Source of the DNA: Catalimonadaceae bacterium JC749
GTDB taxonomy: Bacteria; Bacteroidota; Bacteroidia; Cytophagales; Cyclobacteriaceae
DNA: 64,000 nucleotides
Direction: 5' to 3'
Assembly: GCA_021730635.1 (NCBI GenBank)
Contig: JAJNNC010000005.1
Coordinates: forward strand, 186,001 to 250,000
The stretch's first letter is position 1. Each line of letters begins with the position of its first letter. Below are positions 52,941 to 61,462 of this stretch, one piece after another. The notes beneath the pieces were generated by a model. It did no database searches. It saw only the letters and a list, made by a program, of their open reading frames with translations, and was not told the DNA's origin. The position numbers and the translations under genes are program-made.

Positions 52941-55900
52941 ATGGTTTGGCACCAATTGCGTTTTTGCTTCTCTCTTGTATTTTTATTATGCCTTACAGAG
53001 ATACTTGCTCAGTCCTCTGTCAGCCAGCATGTTAAAACAGGGATGCAATGGTATGCGCAAGGCTATTATGACAGTGCTGCTACTTATTTGATGGAAGACT
53101 TCTCTACGGCAGATTCGCTGAATCCTGTCTTGACCTCACTCCTGGGAGAAGCGCTAGCACAAGCCGGCAAGGTAAAGGAAGCCCAGCAGGTGATCGATAC
53201 GCTCAGCCAATGGGCAGCCGTACATCAGGATGTTTATTATCAAACCAAAGCCTTACAGCTTACCGGAGATCTCCATTTAAGAACAGGGCAGCTGCCACTG
53301 GCACAGGAAGCTTATCAAAAAGCGGAGCAAACCTATACAGTACATGAACCTGATTCTATGAGTGCCAGCCTACGGCGCCGCCTCGGATTTACCTTGTTTT
53401 CTATGGGACAATACGATGAAGCCCGGCAATATGCACAACAAGCCTATGCTACGATGGTGACTGTGCTACCCGGCAGGCATCAGGATTGGGCCGACTATTA
53501 TAAACTGCTGGGGGCTATTCACGACCGTCAGGCCCAATTCGACAGTGCTTTATCTTATTATCATAAGAGTTTGGAAGTATACCTGGAAAAGTATGGAGAG
53601 CAACATCCTGAAACTGCTAAACTGTGGGTCAATCTGGCCAATGTTTATCATGTGCGGGGGGCAAATGTAAAAGCTTCTCAGCTTTTTAACCGTGCTTTGG
53701 AAACGCTACAGACATTCTTCGGAAAAGACCATATGCTGATCGCCGTGATTTATAACAATATGGGCATCATTGATTTCGATATGGGAAATTTTGAGAAAGC
53801 CATTATTTATTACCAGCATGCCCTCAATATTTTTCAGCAAAAGACAGGCAGGCAGAGCTTACAGGTCGCTCAGATTCAGAATAATATTGCCTCTGCCTAT
53901 CTGGAAATGAACAATCCTGAAAAAGCATTGCCCTTTGCCTTTCAATCCCTAGAGATTCGTAAACGGCAGCTCGAAGATGACAATCCCATGCTGGCCCCTG
54001 TGTATGTCAATCTGGCCGGTGCCTATATTCAACAGCATGCGTTTGCCAAAGCCAACCGGTATTCCAACCAGGCTATACAGATTTTTGAAAGGCAGGGAGC
54101 AACAGACCACCCCGTTTTGGCTGAATCATACACAGGTTTGGGTGAAAGTTACCTCTCCCAGCAGCAGTTGAACAAAGCCTTGTCTTTTCTTTTCAAAGCC
54201 AAAAAAATTTCTTTGCGCCTGTATGGAGCCCAACATGCCAAGTTGGCTTACATTGAGAATAAGATAGGAGAGGCCTTTCAGCAAATGCAGCAATGGGACA
54301 GTGCCCTCTATCATTACGATCTGGCAATACAAGCGGTATGGCCGGCCTACCAGTCAGCGCAGATTGCCACTCTTCCCAAGATCAATGAAAATTCTTATAT
54401 CGCCCAGCATTTCCTTTTTGATGCCCTGGGTGGTAGAGCCGCTACTTTGTTTATGCAATACCAGGCGCATCCGGAAGAAGGCGAGGCAGGGCTGCTTAAG
54501 GCCTATGAACTGTACAACTATCTTTCCAGGCTGATCGATGGCATGCGGAACGCTTACCAGCGGGAAGAATCTAAATTGTTCTTATCTAAAATGGCTACTC
54601 CTGTGTATGACAAAGCCCTGGAGGTTGCCTGGATGTTGTACAAGGAAACTGGACAGTCTCGTTATGCAGCCCAGGCATTTAGTTTTTCAGAGAAGAGTAA
54701 ATATGCCTTGTTATCCGATTTTCTGAATGACATTGCGGCCAAATATACAGCAGCTATTCCCAAAGCAATACTGGAACAGGAGCAGCATTTGAAAAGCCAG
54801 ATAAGTTATTATGAAAAACAGTTGCTGGAAACAACCAACGATTCCCTTAAAAAGCAATATGAACCCCAACTGGCAGCGCTCAAAAAAGAATACCTTGATT
54901 TTGCCACTTCTTTGGAAAAAGAGTATCCTCAATATTACCAGCTGAAATATAATCCTAAAACAGCTACCGTAGAGGAAGTACAACGTATCCTCCAAGAGGA
55001 CGAGCAATTGATAGAGTATGCATTAGCAGACAGTAGCCTTTATGTTTTTGCTATTCGAAAGGATAGTATACGCTTACGACAAATAATTGTGGAAGAACCG
55101 CTGGAAGAAACGGTCATGCAAATGCGTCAGGGGTTGCTGAGTCATGACTTTGGCTTATATACGCAGTATGCCTGGCAACTGTACGAGATGCTGGCAGAGG
55201 AATGGAAAGAACAGGGTCAGAAAATGATTATCATTCCTGATGGAGTGTTGGGGTATATTCCCTTTGAGATTCTTTTAACCAAAAAGGTAGATCGCAAGGC
55301 TGCTAACTATTGGCAATTGCCTTTCCTGATCAAAGACCATGTGATTAGCTATAATTTTTCTGCGACCCTGTATCTCTCAGAGGTCAGCAAAGCCAAATCC
55401 TTTTCTTTTCAAAGTTTTATGGTTGGGTTTGCCCCTGCTTTTTCATCCGATAGCAGTATGTTAGCGGATGCTGATACCCTGAAAATATCCCGCAACAAAC
55501 TGTTACATCTTCAGGGAGCCCAACGGGAGTTGAGAAAAATTGCAGAAATCTTTCAGGGTAAATTTTACTTTGATCAGGAGGCCACAGAAGCCAATTTTAA
55601 AAAAGCTACCCACGATAGCCGACTGATCCATCTGGGCACACATGGTATCCTGAATGACGACAATCCTGACCTGTCATATCTGGTATTTAGCCACACCAAA
55701 GAGGACAGTCTAGAGGACAACCTGCTGCATACTTACGAAATTTACAACCTGAACCTCAATGCTGAACTTGTGACCCTCAGTGCCTGTAATACCGGTACGG
55801 GGCAGTTGCGGGAGGGAGAGGGTGTGATGAGTCTGGCCAGAGGGTTTGCCTATGCAGGTTGCCCAAATGTGGTAACTAGCCTGTGGGCTGCTCCTGACCA

Positions 55901-56177
55901 GGCTACGGCGCAACTTATGCAAAGTTTTTACTATTACCTGAAAAATGGATGGGAGAAGGATGAAGCACTACACCAGGCCAAACTGGATTTCCTGGCCAAT
56001 GCTGATGAAAACCTGGCCAATCCCTACTATTGGGGTAGCTTTATTCTGGTAGGCGATGCGCAACCCTTACAGCTAACCAACTACAGGTGGCTGGTATGGC
56101 TGTTGTCGTTGGTGTCTGTGCTGATACTGGTCTGGTTGTTTTATAGAAAATATACGCGCATACAAAGTCGCTTGTAG
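52941..56177 (+). CDS. Exported TPR-CHAT protein (caspase-like protease domain)
   Basis: A 1078-residue protein. A signal peptide (to TEILAQ) is followed by about ten TPRs (residues about 30-470; e.g. YYHKSLEVYLEKYGEQHPETAKLWVNLANVY), a helical linker, and a CHAT domain (about 690-1038). The caspase-like dyad is visible: His901 in HLGTHGIL and Cys949 in TLSACNTGTG. One membrane helix (about 1047-1066) ends in a basic tail, so the domains face the periplasm. Some CHAT proteins are proteases in defence or cell death. The anti-sigma-like gene upstream is a likely partner. Confidence 0.85.
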   Translation: MVWHQLRFCFSLVFLLCLTEILAQSSVSQHVKTGMQWYAQGYYDSAATYLMEDFSTADSLNPVLTSLLGEALAQAGKVKEAQQVIDTLSQWAAVHQDVYYQTKALQLTGDLHLRTGQLPLAQEAYQKAEQTYTVHEPDSMSASLRRRLGFTLFSMGQYDEARQYAQQAYATMVTVLPGRHQDWADYYKLLGAIHDRQAQFDSALSYYHKSLEVYLEKYGEQHPETAKLWVNLANVYHVRGANVKASQLFNRALETLQTFFGKDHMLIAVIYNNMGIIDFDMGNFEKAIIYYQHALNIFQQKTGRQSLQVAQIQNNIASAYLEMNNPEKALPFAFQSLEIRKRQLEDDNPMLAPVYVNLAGAYIQQHAFAKANRYSNQAIQIFERQGATDHPVLAESYTGLGESYLSQQQLNKALSFLFKAKKISLRLYGAQHAKLAYIENKIGEAFQQMQQWDSALYHYDLAIQAVWPAYQSAQIATLPKINENSYIAQHFLFDALGGRAATLFMQYQAHPEEGEAGLLKAYELYNYLSRLIDGMRNAYQREESKLFLSKMATPVYDKALEVAWMLYKETGQSRYAAQAFSFSEKSKYALLSDFLNDIAAKYTAAIPKAILEQEQHLKSQISYYEKQLLETTNDSLKKQYEPQLAALKKEYLDFATSLEKEYPQYYQLKYNPKTATVEEVQRILQEDEQLIEYALADSSLYVFAIRKDSIRLRQIIVEEPLEETVMQMRQGLLSHDFGLYTQYAWQLYEMLAEEWKEQGQKMIIIPDGVLGYIPFEILLTKKVDRKAANYWQLPFLIKDHVISYNFSATLYLSEVSKAKSFSFQSFMVGFAPAFSSDSSMLADADTLKISRNKLLHLQGAQRELRKIAEIFQGKFYFDQEATEANFKKATHDSRLIHLGTHGILNDDNPDLSYLVFSHTKEDSLEDNLLHTYEIYNLNLNAELVTLSACNTGTGQLREGEGVMSLARGFAYAGCPNVVTSLWAAPDQATAQLMQSFYYYLKNGWEKDEALHQAKLDFLANADENLANPYYWGSFILVGDAQPLQLTNYRWLVWLLSLVSVLILVWLFYRKYTRIQSRL

Positions 56178-56189
56178 GCTATATCACAA

Positions 56190-56219
56190 AAAAAGCAATG
56201 CTTTCAAACATTGCTTTTT
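56190..56219. terminator. Bidirectional terminator between convergent CHAT and FAS1 genes
   Basis: The stem AAAAAGCAATG (56190-56200) pairs with CATTGCTTTTT (56209-56219) across an 8-base loop. A-tract and T-tract make it work both ways. Confidence 0.85.
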
Positions 56220-56238
56220 GTTCAGGAAAGAATAGCGG

Positions 56239-57633
56239 TTAGGGTAGCAATACTTTGCTGATAAAATGAACGGCCCCATGATCGCTCAATTCGTTGAAGA
56301 GAACAAACTGAGCATCTGTGGTAGTAGGGCTTCTGACAGTGACACTACCTCCTTCAGTAGTTTCAGTATAGGTAAGGGTCAGGGAAGCTTCATTCAATGC
56401 ATTGGCCTGAATGGATTCAGCCGCCACAATATCAGAGGAGAAAGTAACGCCGTTGATCACATGGGTTTGCAGAATATTTGTCAGCACAGCTGGATCGATT
56501 CTGCCTCCTTCAATGTCGGCACTGTCGATGGAGGAAATGAGCCCCGCTGCTTCAAAAGCAGCATCCGTAGGAACAAAGAGCGTTTTATCGGTACCTAACG
56601 CAAGATTGGTTTCCCGCAGCGCTGCCCGGAATATACTGAATGTCTGACCGGTAAGCACTTCGGCATTGGCAAGTACATCGGCCAAAGGTTCAGCAGGTTT
56701 CAGCACGCCTGCCATGACCAGCACCTTACCGTTGTCTGCGGTGAGGCCGAAGTCTCCAACGAATTTTCCATTTAGAAAAATATCGTTTCCATCCTTGGTA
56801 ACATACAGCGGGGTGCCCGCTCTGGTGGTGATAGTCCGTTCGGCTTCTGCCAAGTTCACATTACCGTCTAAAATATGGTAATTCGCCACTTCGGCTACCG
56901 TACTGGAATTAGAATAAAAGCTATTAAAGAAAGCATCCAGTGGACCCAGGATGGTAAAGGGGCCTGTTCCGGCCAGGGTTTGTATTAAACTGGCACTGTT
57001 AAAATAATTGGTGATGGTGTTGAAACCGCCTAGCTGGTTGGAGAAATTAAAAGTGGTGGTGAGTCCGATGACTGTGCCGAAATACTGGCTGAGTGAACGC
57101 AAACTACCGGGTAGAATGACTTCATTGACGACATGTACCACACCATTTTTAGCCCGTAGATCAGCCGAAACAATCGTAGTGGCGGTGGGCTGTTTTTCTG
57201 AATTTATCAGGATGCTATCAGTAGAAGAGAAGGTAAGCTCCTCAGTGGTGAGCGTGGTCGCGATGGTGTCTAACTGGGTAGAGATCAGGGTGGAGTTAGG
57301 GACGACATGATACAAAATAATATCCTGCAACAGGCTGATGTTCAGATCAGACATACTTTGCAGCCCAATAGATTCTAATAATTTGACAAAAGCAGCATTG
57401 GTAGGGGCAAATACGGTATGCTCGCTGGAAGAAAGCCGGCTTTTCAGGGTGGTGAAACTGTTCAGGAGAAGCGCCAGGCTGTCCAGCCCTTCCGTTGACT
57501 CAATAATGGAGGCTATTGACTCAGTGGGTTGAGGTGCTTCCTCATCATCCTTATTACAACCACTGAGCACCAGGACAACTGCTAACAACACAGGTAAGCA
57601 GGTCGACTGCATCAATAGTAAAAAATTTTTCAT
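56239..57633 (-). CDS. Lipoprotein with three fasciclin (FAS1) domains
   Basis: A 464-residue protein with a lipobox at VLSGC (Cys26). Three FAS1 domains follow at about 40-175, 180-313 and 315-464, each with the H1/H2 signature: HTVFAPTNAAFVKLL and LQDIILYHVVP; FTILGPLDAFFNSF and VANYHIL; KTLFVPTDAAFEAAG and LQTHVINGV. FAS1 proteins mediate adhesion or ligand binding. It lies 125 bp after the DUF4302 gene, the last of the SusC/SusD locus. Confidence 0.9.
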   Translation of the reverse strand: MKNFLLLMQSTCLPVLLAVVLVLSGCNKDDEEAPQPTESIASIIESTEGLDSLALLLNSFTTLKSRLSSSEHTVFAPTNAAFVKLLESIGLQSMSDLNISLLQDIILYHVVPNSTLISTQLDTIATTLTTEELTFSSTDSILINSEKQPTATTIVSADLRAKNGVVHVVNEVILPGSLRSLSQYFGTVIGLTTTFNFSNQLGGFNTITNYFNSASLIQTLAGTGPFTILGPLDAFFNSFYSNSSTVAEVANYHILDGNVNLAEAERTITTRAGTPLYVTKDGNDIFLNGKFVGDFGLTADNGKVLVMAGVLKPAEPLADVLANAEVLTGQTFSIFRAALRETNLALGTDKTLFVPTDAAFEAAGLISSIDSADIEGGRIDPAVLTNILQTHVINGVTFSSDIVAAESIQANALNEASLTLTYTETTEGGSVTVRSPTTTDAQFVLFNELSDHGAVHFISKVLLP

Positions 57634-57758
57634 AGGTAGGTGATTACAAAATAGTTAATAGATCATAAGAAGCCTTAATATACACTTTTGTTTGTATTTG
57701 AGAGTATTATCAGTAGAAATTATATTAAAATAATATTCTTCATTATCCTTTTACTCCA

Positions 57759-59108
57759 TCAATTAGGGGCTATAAATACAAAGCTCCACCCGTTGCAGGG
57801 GTTGTAGAATTCAAAGATGGTTTCTGAGAACTTAAAAATGTAGGTACTGCCCCCTTCTGTCAGTGTGTTAAGATAGATATTCATTTTCTCTTCATCTACT
57901 GTGACTGTTGTATCCCCATACAGGGTATAATTGGGTGCAAACTCAAACTGAATCTGGTTGCCAACAATCACAGGGCTAAAATCTCTGAGAGCCCAGGTGT
58001 TGGTTGCGTTGTCGTTCTGAATTCTGAAACCAAGTGCCAGGAAAGGGTCTTCCAGATTATCATCATAGTATAATTGCATATCCAGCGCACCGGTAATGTC
58101 CTGCTCAATCTGTTCGCCCGCTGAAGTGCCATTATTGAAAATAAGTTGCACAGGGCTATAAAAAAAATTGGAAGCTTCCTGAAAGTCTGCACCAGTAGGG
58201 TCAAAAAGGGTAGTTTCCAGCGCCACGGCATCGTTGGAAGAGGGAATCATGCCTTTGATGCTGTTGATGACAATAGGTTCGCCGCAAGCATCGAGAGAGG
58301 AATTGGTCAGTTCATTGAGTTGAATACTAGAGATAGATACCTGCTGGCCCAAAATATTGCCGGAAAAGGGTGTATTAAATATCATGGAGTCGCCCTGGAT
58401 AAGATACCCTGTAGAAAAATTAAGCGACTGGCCATTTCCCAAACCGGAAGCAGGACCCGCATAATTGAAATTGATGGTTCGGCGAAATTCATCAAAGGAT
58501 ATATAGAAGGCGAGATCTTTATTAGTATAACTTAACTTAAACACGGAAGTAACCTTATCCAGATTGTCTGCCAACGTGTTCAGATTACTGGCCAGAGTAA
58601 TGCCTAACATATTTTCATCATTTTCGGCAGCGGGCTGGAATACAAGGGTAGTAGGGGAAGAATAATCCGTTTTACTTCTAAAGATGAGGGCTCCATTGGT
58701 TTCATTCACGTAATTGAATTCATATTCGGCCAGGTAGGTGGCATCCTCCTGCTCAAATAAATAACTAAAAAAAGAGTAATTCTCCAATATGAGTTCCAGT
58801 CCAAGAGAGTTGTCTATCCGGTAGGTGATGGTCTGATCATAAAACTCTCCATCATTGACGCCAAAATCTGTTCTGATATTCACATTGTTGTCCTCATCAA
58901 ATTTGAGCAAAACGATAAAGGAACCGGAGGCCTGTTCAGGCCGGTATTGGAGAACCCAACCGTTGGGGGGGGCAATTAACTTGCTTTTCAGCGAGTCAAT
59001 AGCTTCTGCCACACGTTGATCGGCACTTTTTTCAAAGACACTGTTATCTTCCTGGCAGGAGACATACAGCATAACCATAACCAATATCGGTAATAATCTA
59101 ATCTTCAT
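57759..59108 (-). CDS. DUF4302 lipoprotein
   Basis: A 449-residue lipoprotein (lipobox LYVSC). Opening RVAEAIDSLKSKLIAPPNGWVLQYRPEQASGSFIVLLKFDED... is typical of DUF4302, which is found after SusC/SusD/zinc-metallohydrolase genes. It is beta-rich and ends FYNPCNGWSFVF. It probably binds or processes the imported nutrient at the cell surface. Only 1 base separates it from the metallohydrolase stop. Confidence 0.8.
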   Translation of the reverse strand: MKIRLLPILVMVMLYVSCQEDNSVFEKSADQRVAEAIDSLKSKLIAPPNGWVLQYRPEQASGSFIVLLKFDEDNNVNIRTDFGVNDGEFYDQTITYRIDNSLGLELILENYSFFSYLFEQEDATYLAEYEFNYVNETNGALIFRSKTDYSSPTTLVFQPAAENDENMLGITLASNLNTLADNLDKVTSVFKLSYTNKDLAFYISFDEFRRTINFNYAGPASGLGNGQSLNFSTGYLIQGDSMIFNTPFSGNILGQQVSISSIQLNELTNSSLDACGEPIVINSIKGMIPSSNDAVALETTLFDPTGADFQEASNFFYSPVQLIFNNGTSAGEQIEQDITGALDMQLYYDDNLEDPFLALGFRIQNDNATNTWALRDFSPVIVGNQIQFEFAPNYTLYGDTTVTVDEEKMNIYLNTLTEGGSTYIFKFSETIFEFYNPCNGWSFVFIAPN

Positions 59109-59109
59109 G

Positions 59110-59979
59110 TCAATATTTTGCCTGTATGATTGCTCTAATCTCTAATAAATCTACGCCGGTACTCTGTTCATAATGGGCCAGAATCGCATTAAACTTTCTC
59201 CTAATCAGGGCACGCCCTTCGTTGCGTGCGAGGCAGTCCTGGGTGGTACAGTCTGTTTCATCATTGATGTAAGTCTTATAAAAGTTTGGGTCGTACAAGG
59301 CGGAAGCGACCGTTTCGGCAAAGTCTTCATCAAAGGAACTGGTAGCATAAGGGGTGACAAAACCTCTTTGCAGCGCTTCTTCGTCTGTTACATTGAACCA
59401 GGATCCGGAAGAGGTGTAACCTTCCGGGGAAATTTGCTGAAAGTTGGCAGGCAGGTTGTAGCGCTGATGCACAATATGGGAAAACTCATGATAGATAATG
59501 CGCAACTGCAGGAAAACCCAATCTTCATCCGCTTCATCAAAGGCATTGACCTCGGTCAGGGTAATCCGTGCGCCTGCATCGGCTGTACCCAGCGTGATCG
59601 TGCCATCTGAATTGTAAATAGGAGAGCCGATGAGAATAATTTCTGCCGGAACATGGTTTTTAAAAAACGTTTCTCCATTTTCTACCTCCATAAAAGGCTC
59701 AATCCAAAATTCTGTTAAAAAGCCGAGCATGGGCTCTACCAATTCTTTTCTGGGAGGGGTTACCCGTTTGGTAGGATCTACAAATCGATCTACATAACGA
59801 TATCTTACAGCCACCCCAAAGGCTTCCAGAAAATTGGTTCTGATATATTGATCCAGAGGATCTTCCGAAGGCTCAACCTGTGGAATCTCACTCACTATCT
59901 TTTCTTCCTTGTAGCAAGACGAAAACAAGATCAACAGTCCTATCAGGAGAATATAATATTTTTTGGTGTTCGTTTTCAT
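59110..59979 (-). CDS. Substrate-import-associated zinc metallohydrolase lipoprotein
   Basis: A 289-residue lipoprotein (lipobox LFSSC). It has a zinc-binding HExxH (IIYHEFSHIVHQ, His164, Glu165, His168) and a downstream acidic segment SFDEDFAETVASAL that may supply a third ligand. This matches the lipoprotein class (TIGR04549 type) encoded next to SusC/SusD. It may trim a peptide or other ligand before import. It is coupled between SusD (9 bases) and the DUF4302 gene. Confidence 0.85.
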   Translation of the reverse strand: MKTNTKKYYILLIGLLILFSSCYKEEKIVSEIPQVEPSEDPLDQYIRTNFLEAFGVAVRYRYVDRFVDPTKRVTPPRKELVEPMLGFLTEFWIEPFMEVENGETFFKNHVPAEIILIGSPIYNSDGTITLGTADAGARITLTEVNAFDEADEDWVFLQLRIIYHEFSHIVHQRYNLPANFQQISPEGYTSSGSWFNVTDEEALQRGFVTPYATSSFDEDFAETVASALYDPNFYKTYINDETDCTTQDCLARNEGRALIRRKFNAILAHYEQSTGVDLLEIRAIIQAKY

Positions 59980-59988
59980 GGTCAGTAT

Positions 59989-61449
59989 TTATCGCGGATT
60001 AGGTTCTAAGCCACCAACATCCTGAGCAGCTTTTGGTATCTGTAATACTTTTCTGTTATCGTCACTTTGCAGGGTAATGGTAGAGCCATCTTCCAAGAGG
60101 TGCCGTACAGTAAACTCATATCGTTTGATGTCAAACCAGCGGAGACCCTCATGGAAAAATTCTTTGGCTCTTTCATCCAGAACATAGATCAAGACAGCAA
60201 TCTGCGGATCGGAAGTGATGGGAGAATAGTAATTTTGCAAAGTGGCCAGGTCCAGCACGACATCGTTGCCATACCGTTTTCTGGCTAATACCTGCAGATC
60301 GGCAATGGCTTCTTCCAGGCGGTTTTGCCTTACATAACTTTCTGCCCTGTTGAGTATTACCTCTTCGCCACGAAAAGCCAAGACAATGGTATAGTTGAGG
60401 CCCACATTGGAGGTAAGGCTGGATCTTTCAAACAAAAACTCAAATTTAGCAGCACCGACGCCATTTTCCCCTCTGACATATAAGGGATATTCCCGACTGG
60501 CCCGTATATCTTCCGCTCCGAAAGGGTTACTCTGAAATAAGCTACTATAAAGTTCAAAATCCGGCCAGTAAGCTATACTTACATGAAAATTGGTAACCTG
60601 ACGGATCAACAGTAAGTTACTTTGATCATCCGGAGAGGTGTACAGTCTGACATAATCTTCCGTATTGACTCTTTCTTGCAACAGGGCTGCAATATCCTTG
60701 ACAAAACCATCAGGTGAATTTCCCAGCATCTGACTGCTGTATTTGATACAGTTTTCTGCATCTCCTTTAAAAAGATAATATCTGGAAGCAAAGGCCAGGG
60801 CAGCGTTTTTTGTAAAGTGGTATTTCCCTGAGTTGGCATAAAAAGCATCATTGACCAGCTCCAATCCGGCCAGCATATCTTCTTCAATGCGATTGTATAC
60901 CGTTTCTACGTAGTTTCTTCGGTATTCCTTCAGGAATTCGGTTTCAGGCTCGGCTACAAAGGGCACGCCCAGATCGCTGGTGGCTGTTTCCGGGTCATAG
61001 TGTTTGGCGAAAAGGTTGACCAGCATAAAGTGTCCGTAGGCACGGGTGAGCAATGCTTCTGCTTTGACCGCTCTTCTTCTGGCCTCGTCTCCAGGCAGCT
61101 GGTCTACTACGGCCAGTACTTCATTGGCATGAGCGATAGCCTGATAGGTACTGTTCCAGAAATTGGTAGGGGTATCCTGATCTATCCCAATGACTTCCTC
61201 CCATTGGTAAGCCTGATTATGTTCCGGACGTTTGGTAGTGCCCACCGTGTAAGTGACCAGATCGCCCATCCATTCTGTAAACGTATAGCCTGCATCCGCA
61301 TAGGCATTAGTCAGCAACTGGGAGGCTTTCTGTAAATTGTTAAGGTCTACCCGGTTGTCGGGAGTCTCTTCCAGGTAATCATTACAGGCCGTCAGGAATA
61401 TCATACTGACCAGTAGCCTGAACATATTTTTAGATAAAAAATTATTCAT
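59989..61449 (-). CDS. RagB/SusD-family outer-membrane nutrient-binding lipoprotein
   Basis: About 486 residues. A lipoprotein signal (LVSMIFLTAC) is followed by NDYLEETPDNRVDL. The SusD TPR-like helices show in AIAHANEVLAVVDQL, AEALLTRAYGHFMLVNLFA and LNRAESYVRQNRLEEAI. The C-terminal ERAKEFFHEGLRWFDIKRYEFT is the SusD signature. It is the lid over the SusC channel. I use the ATG at 61449; 34 upstream residues of the open frame overlap the end of susC. Confidence 0.93.
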   Translation of the reverse strand: MNNFLSKNMFRLLVSMIFLTACNDYLEETPDNRVDLNNLQKASQLLTNAYADAGYTFTEWMGDLVTYTVGTTKRPEHNQAYQWEEVIGIDQDTPTNFWNSTYQAIAHANEVLAVVDQLPGDEARRRAVKAEALLTRAYGHFMLVNLFAKHYDPETATSDLGVPFVAEPETEFLKEYRRNYVETVYNRIEEDMLAGLELVNDAFYANSGKYHFTKNAALAFASRYYLFKGDAENCIKYSSQMLGNSPDGFVKDIAALLQERVNTEDYVRLYTSPDDQSNLLLIRQVTNFHVSIAYWPDFELYSSLFQSNPFGAEDIRASREYPLYVRGENGVGAAKFEFLFERSSLTSNVGLNYTIVLAFRGEEVILNRAESYVRQNRLEEAIADLQVLARKRYGNDVVLDLATLQNYYSPITSDPQIAVLIYVLDERAKEFFHEGLRWFDIKRYEFTVRHLLEDGSTITLQSDDNRKVLQIPKAAQDVGGLEPNPR

Positions 61450-61462
61450 AGTAGGTTCATTG

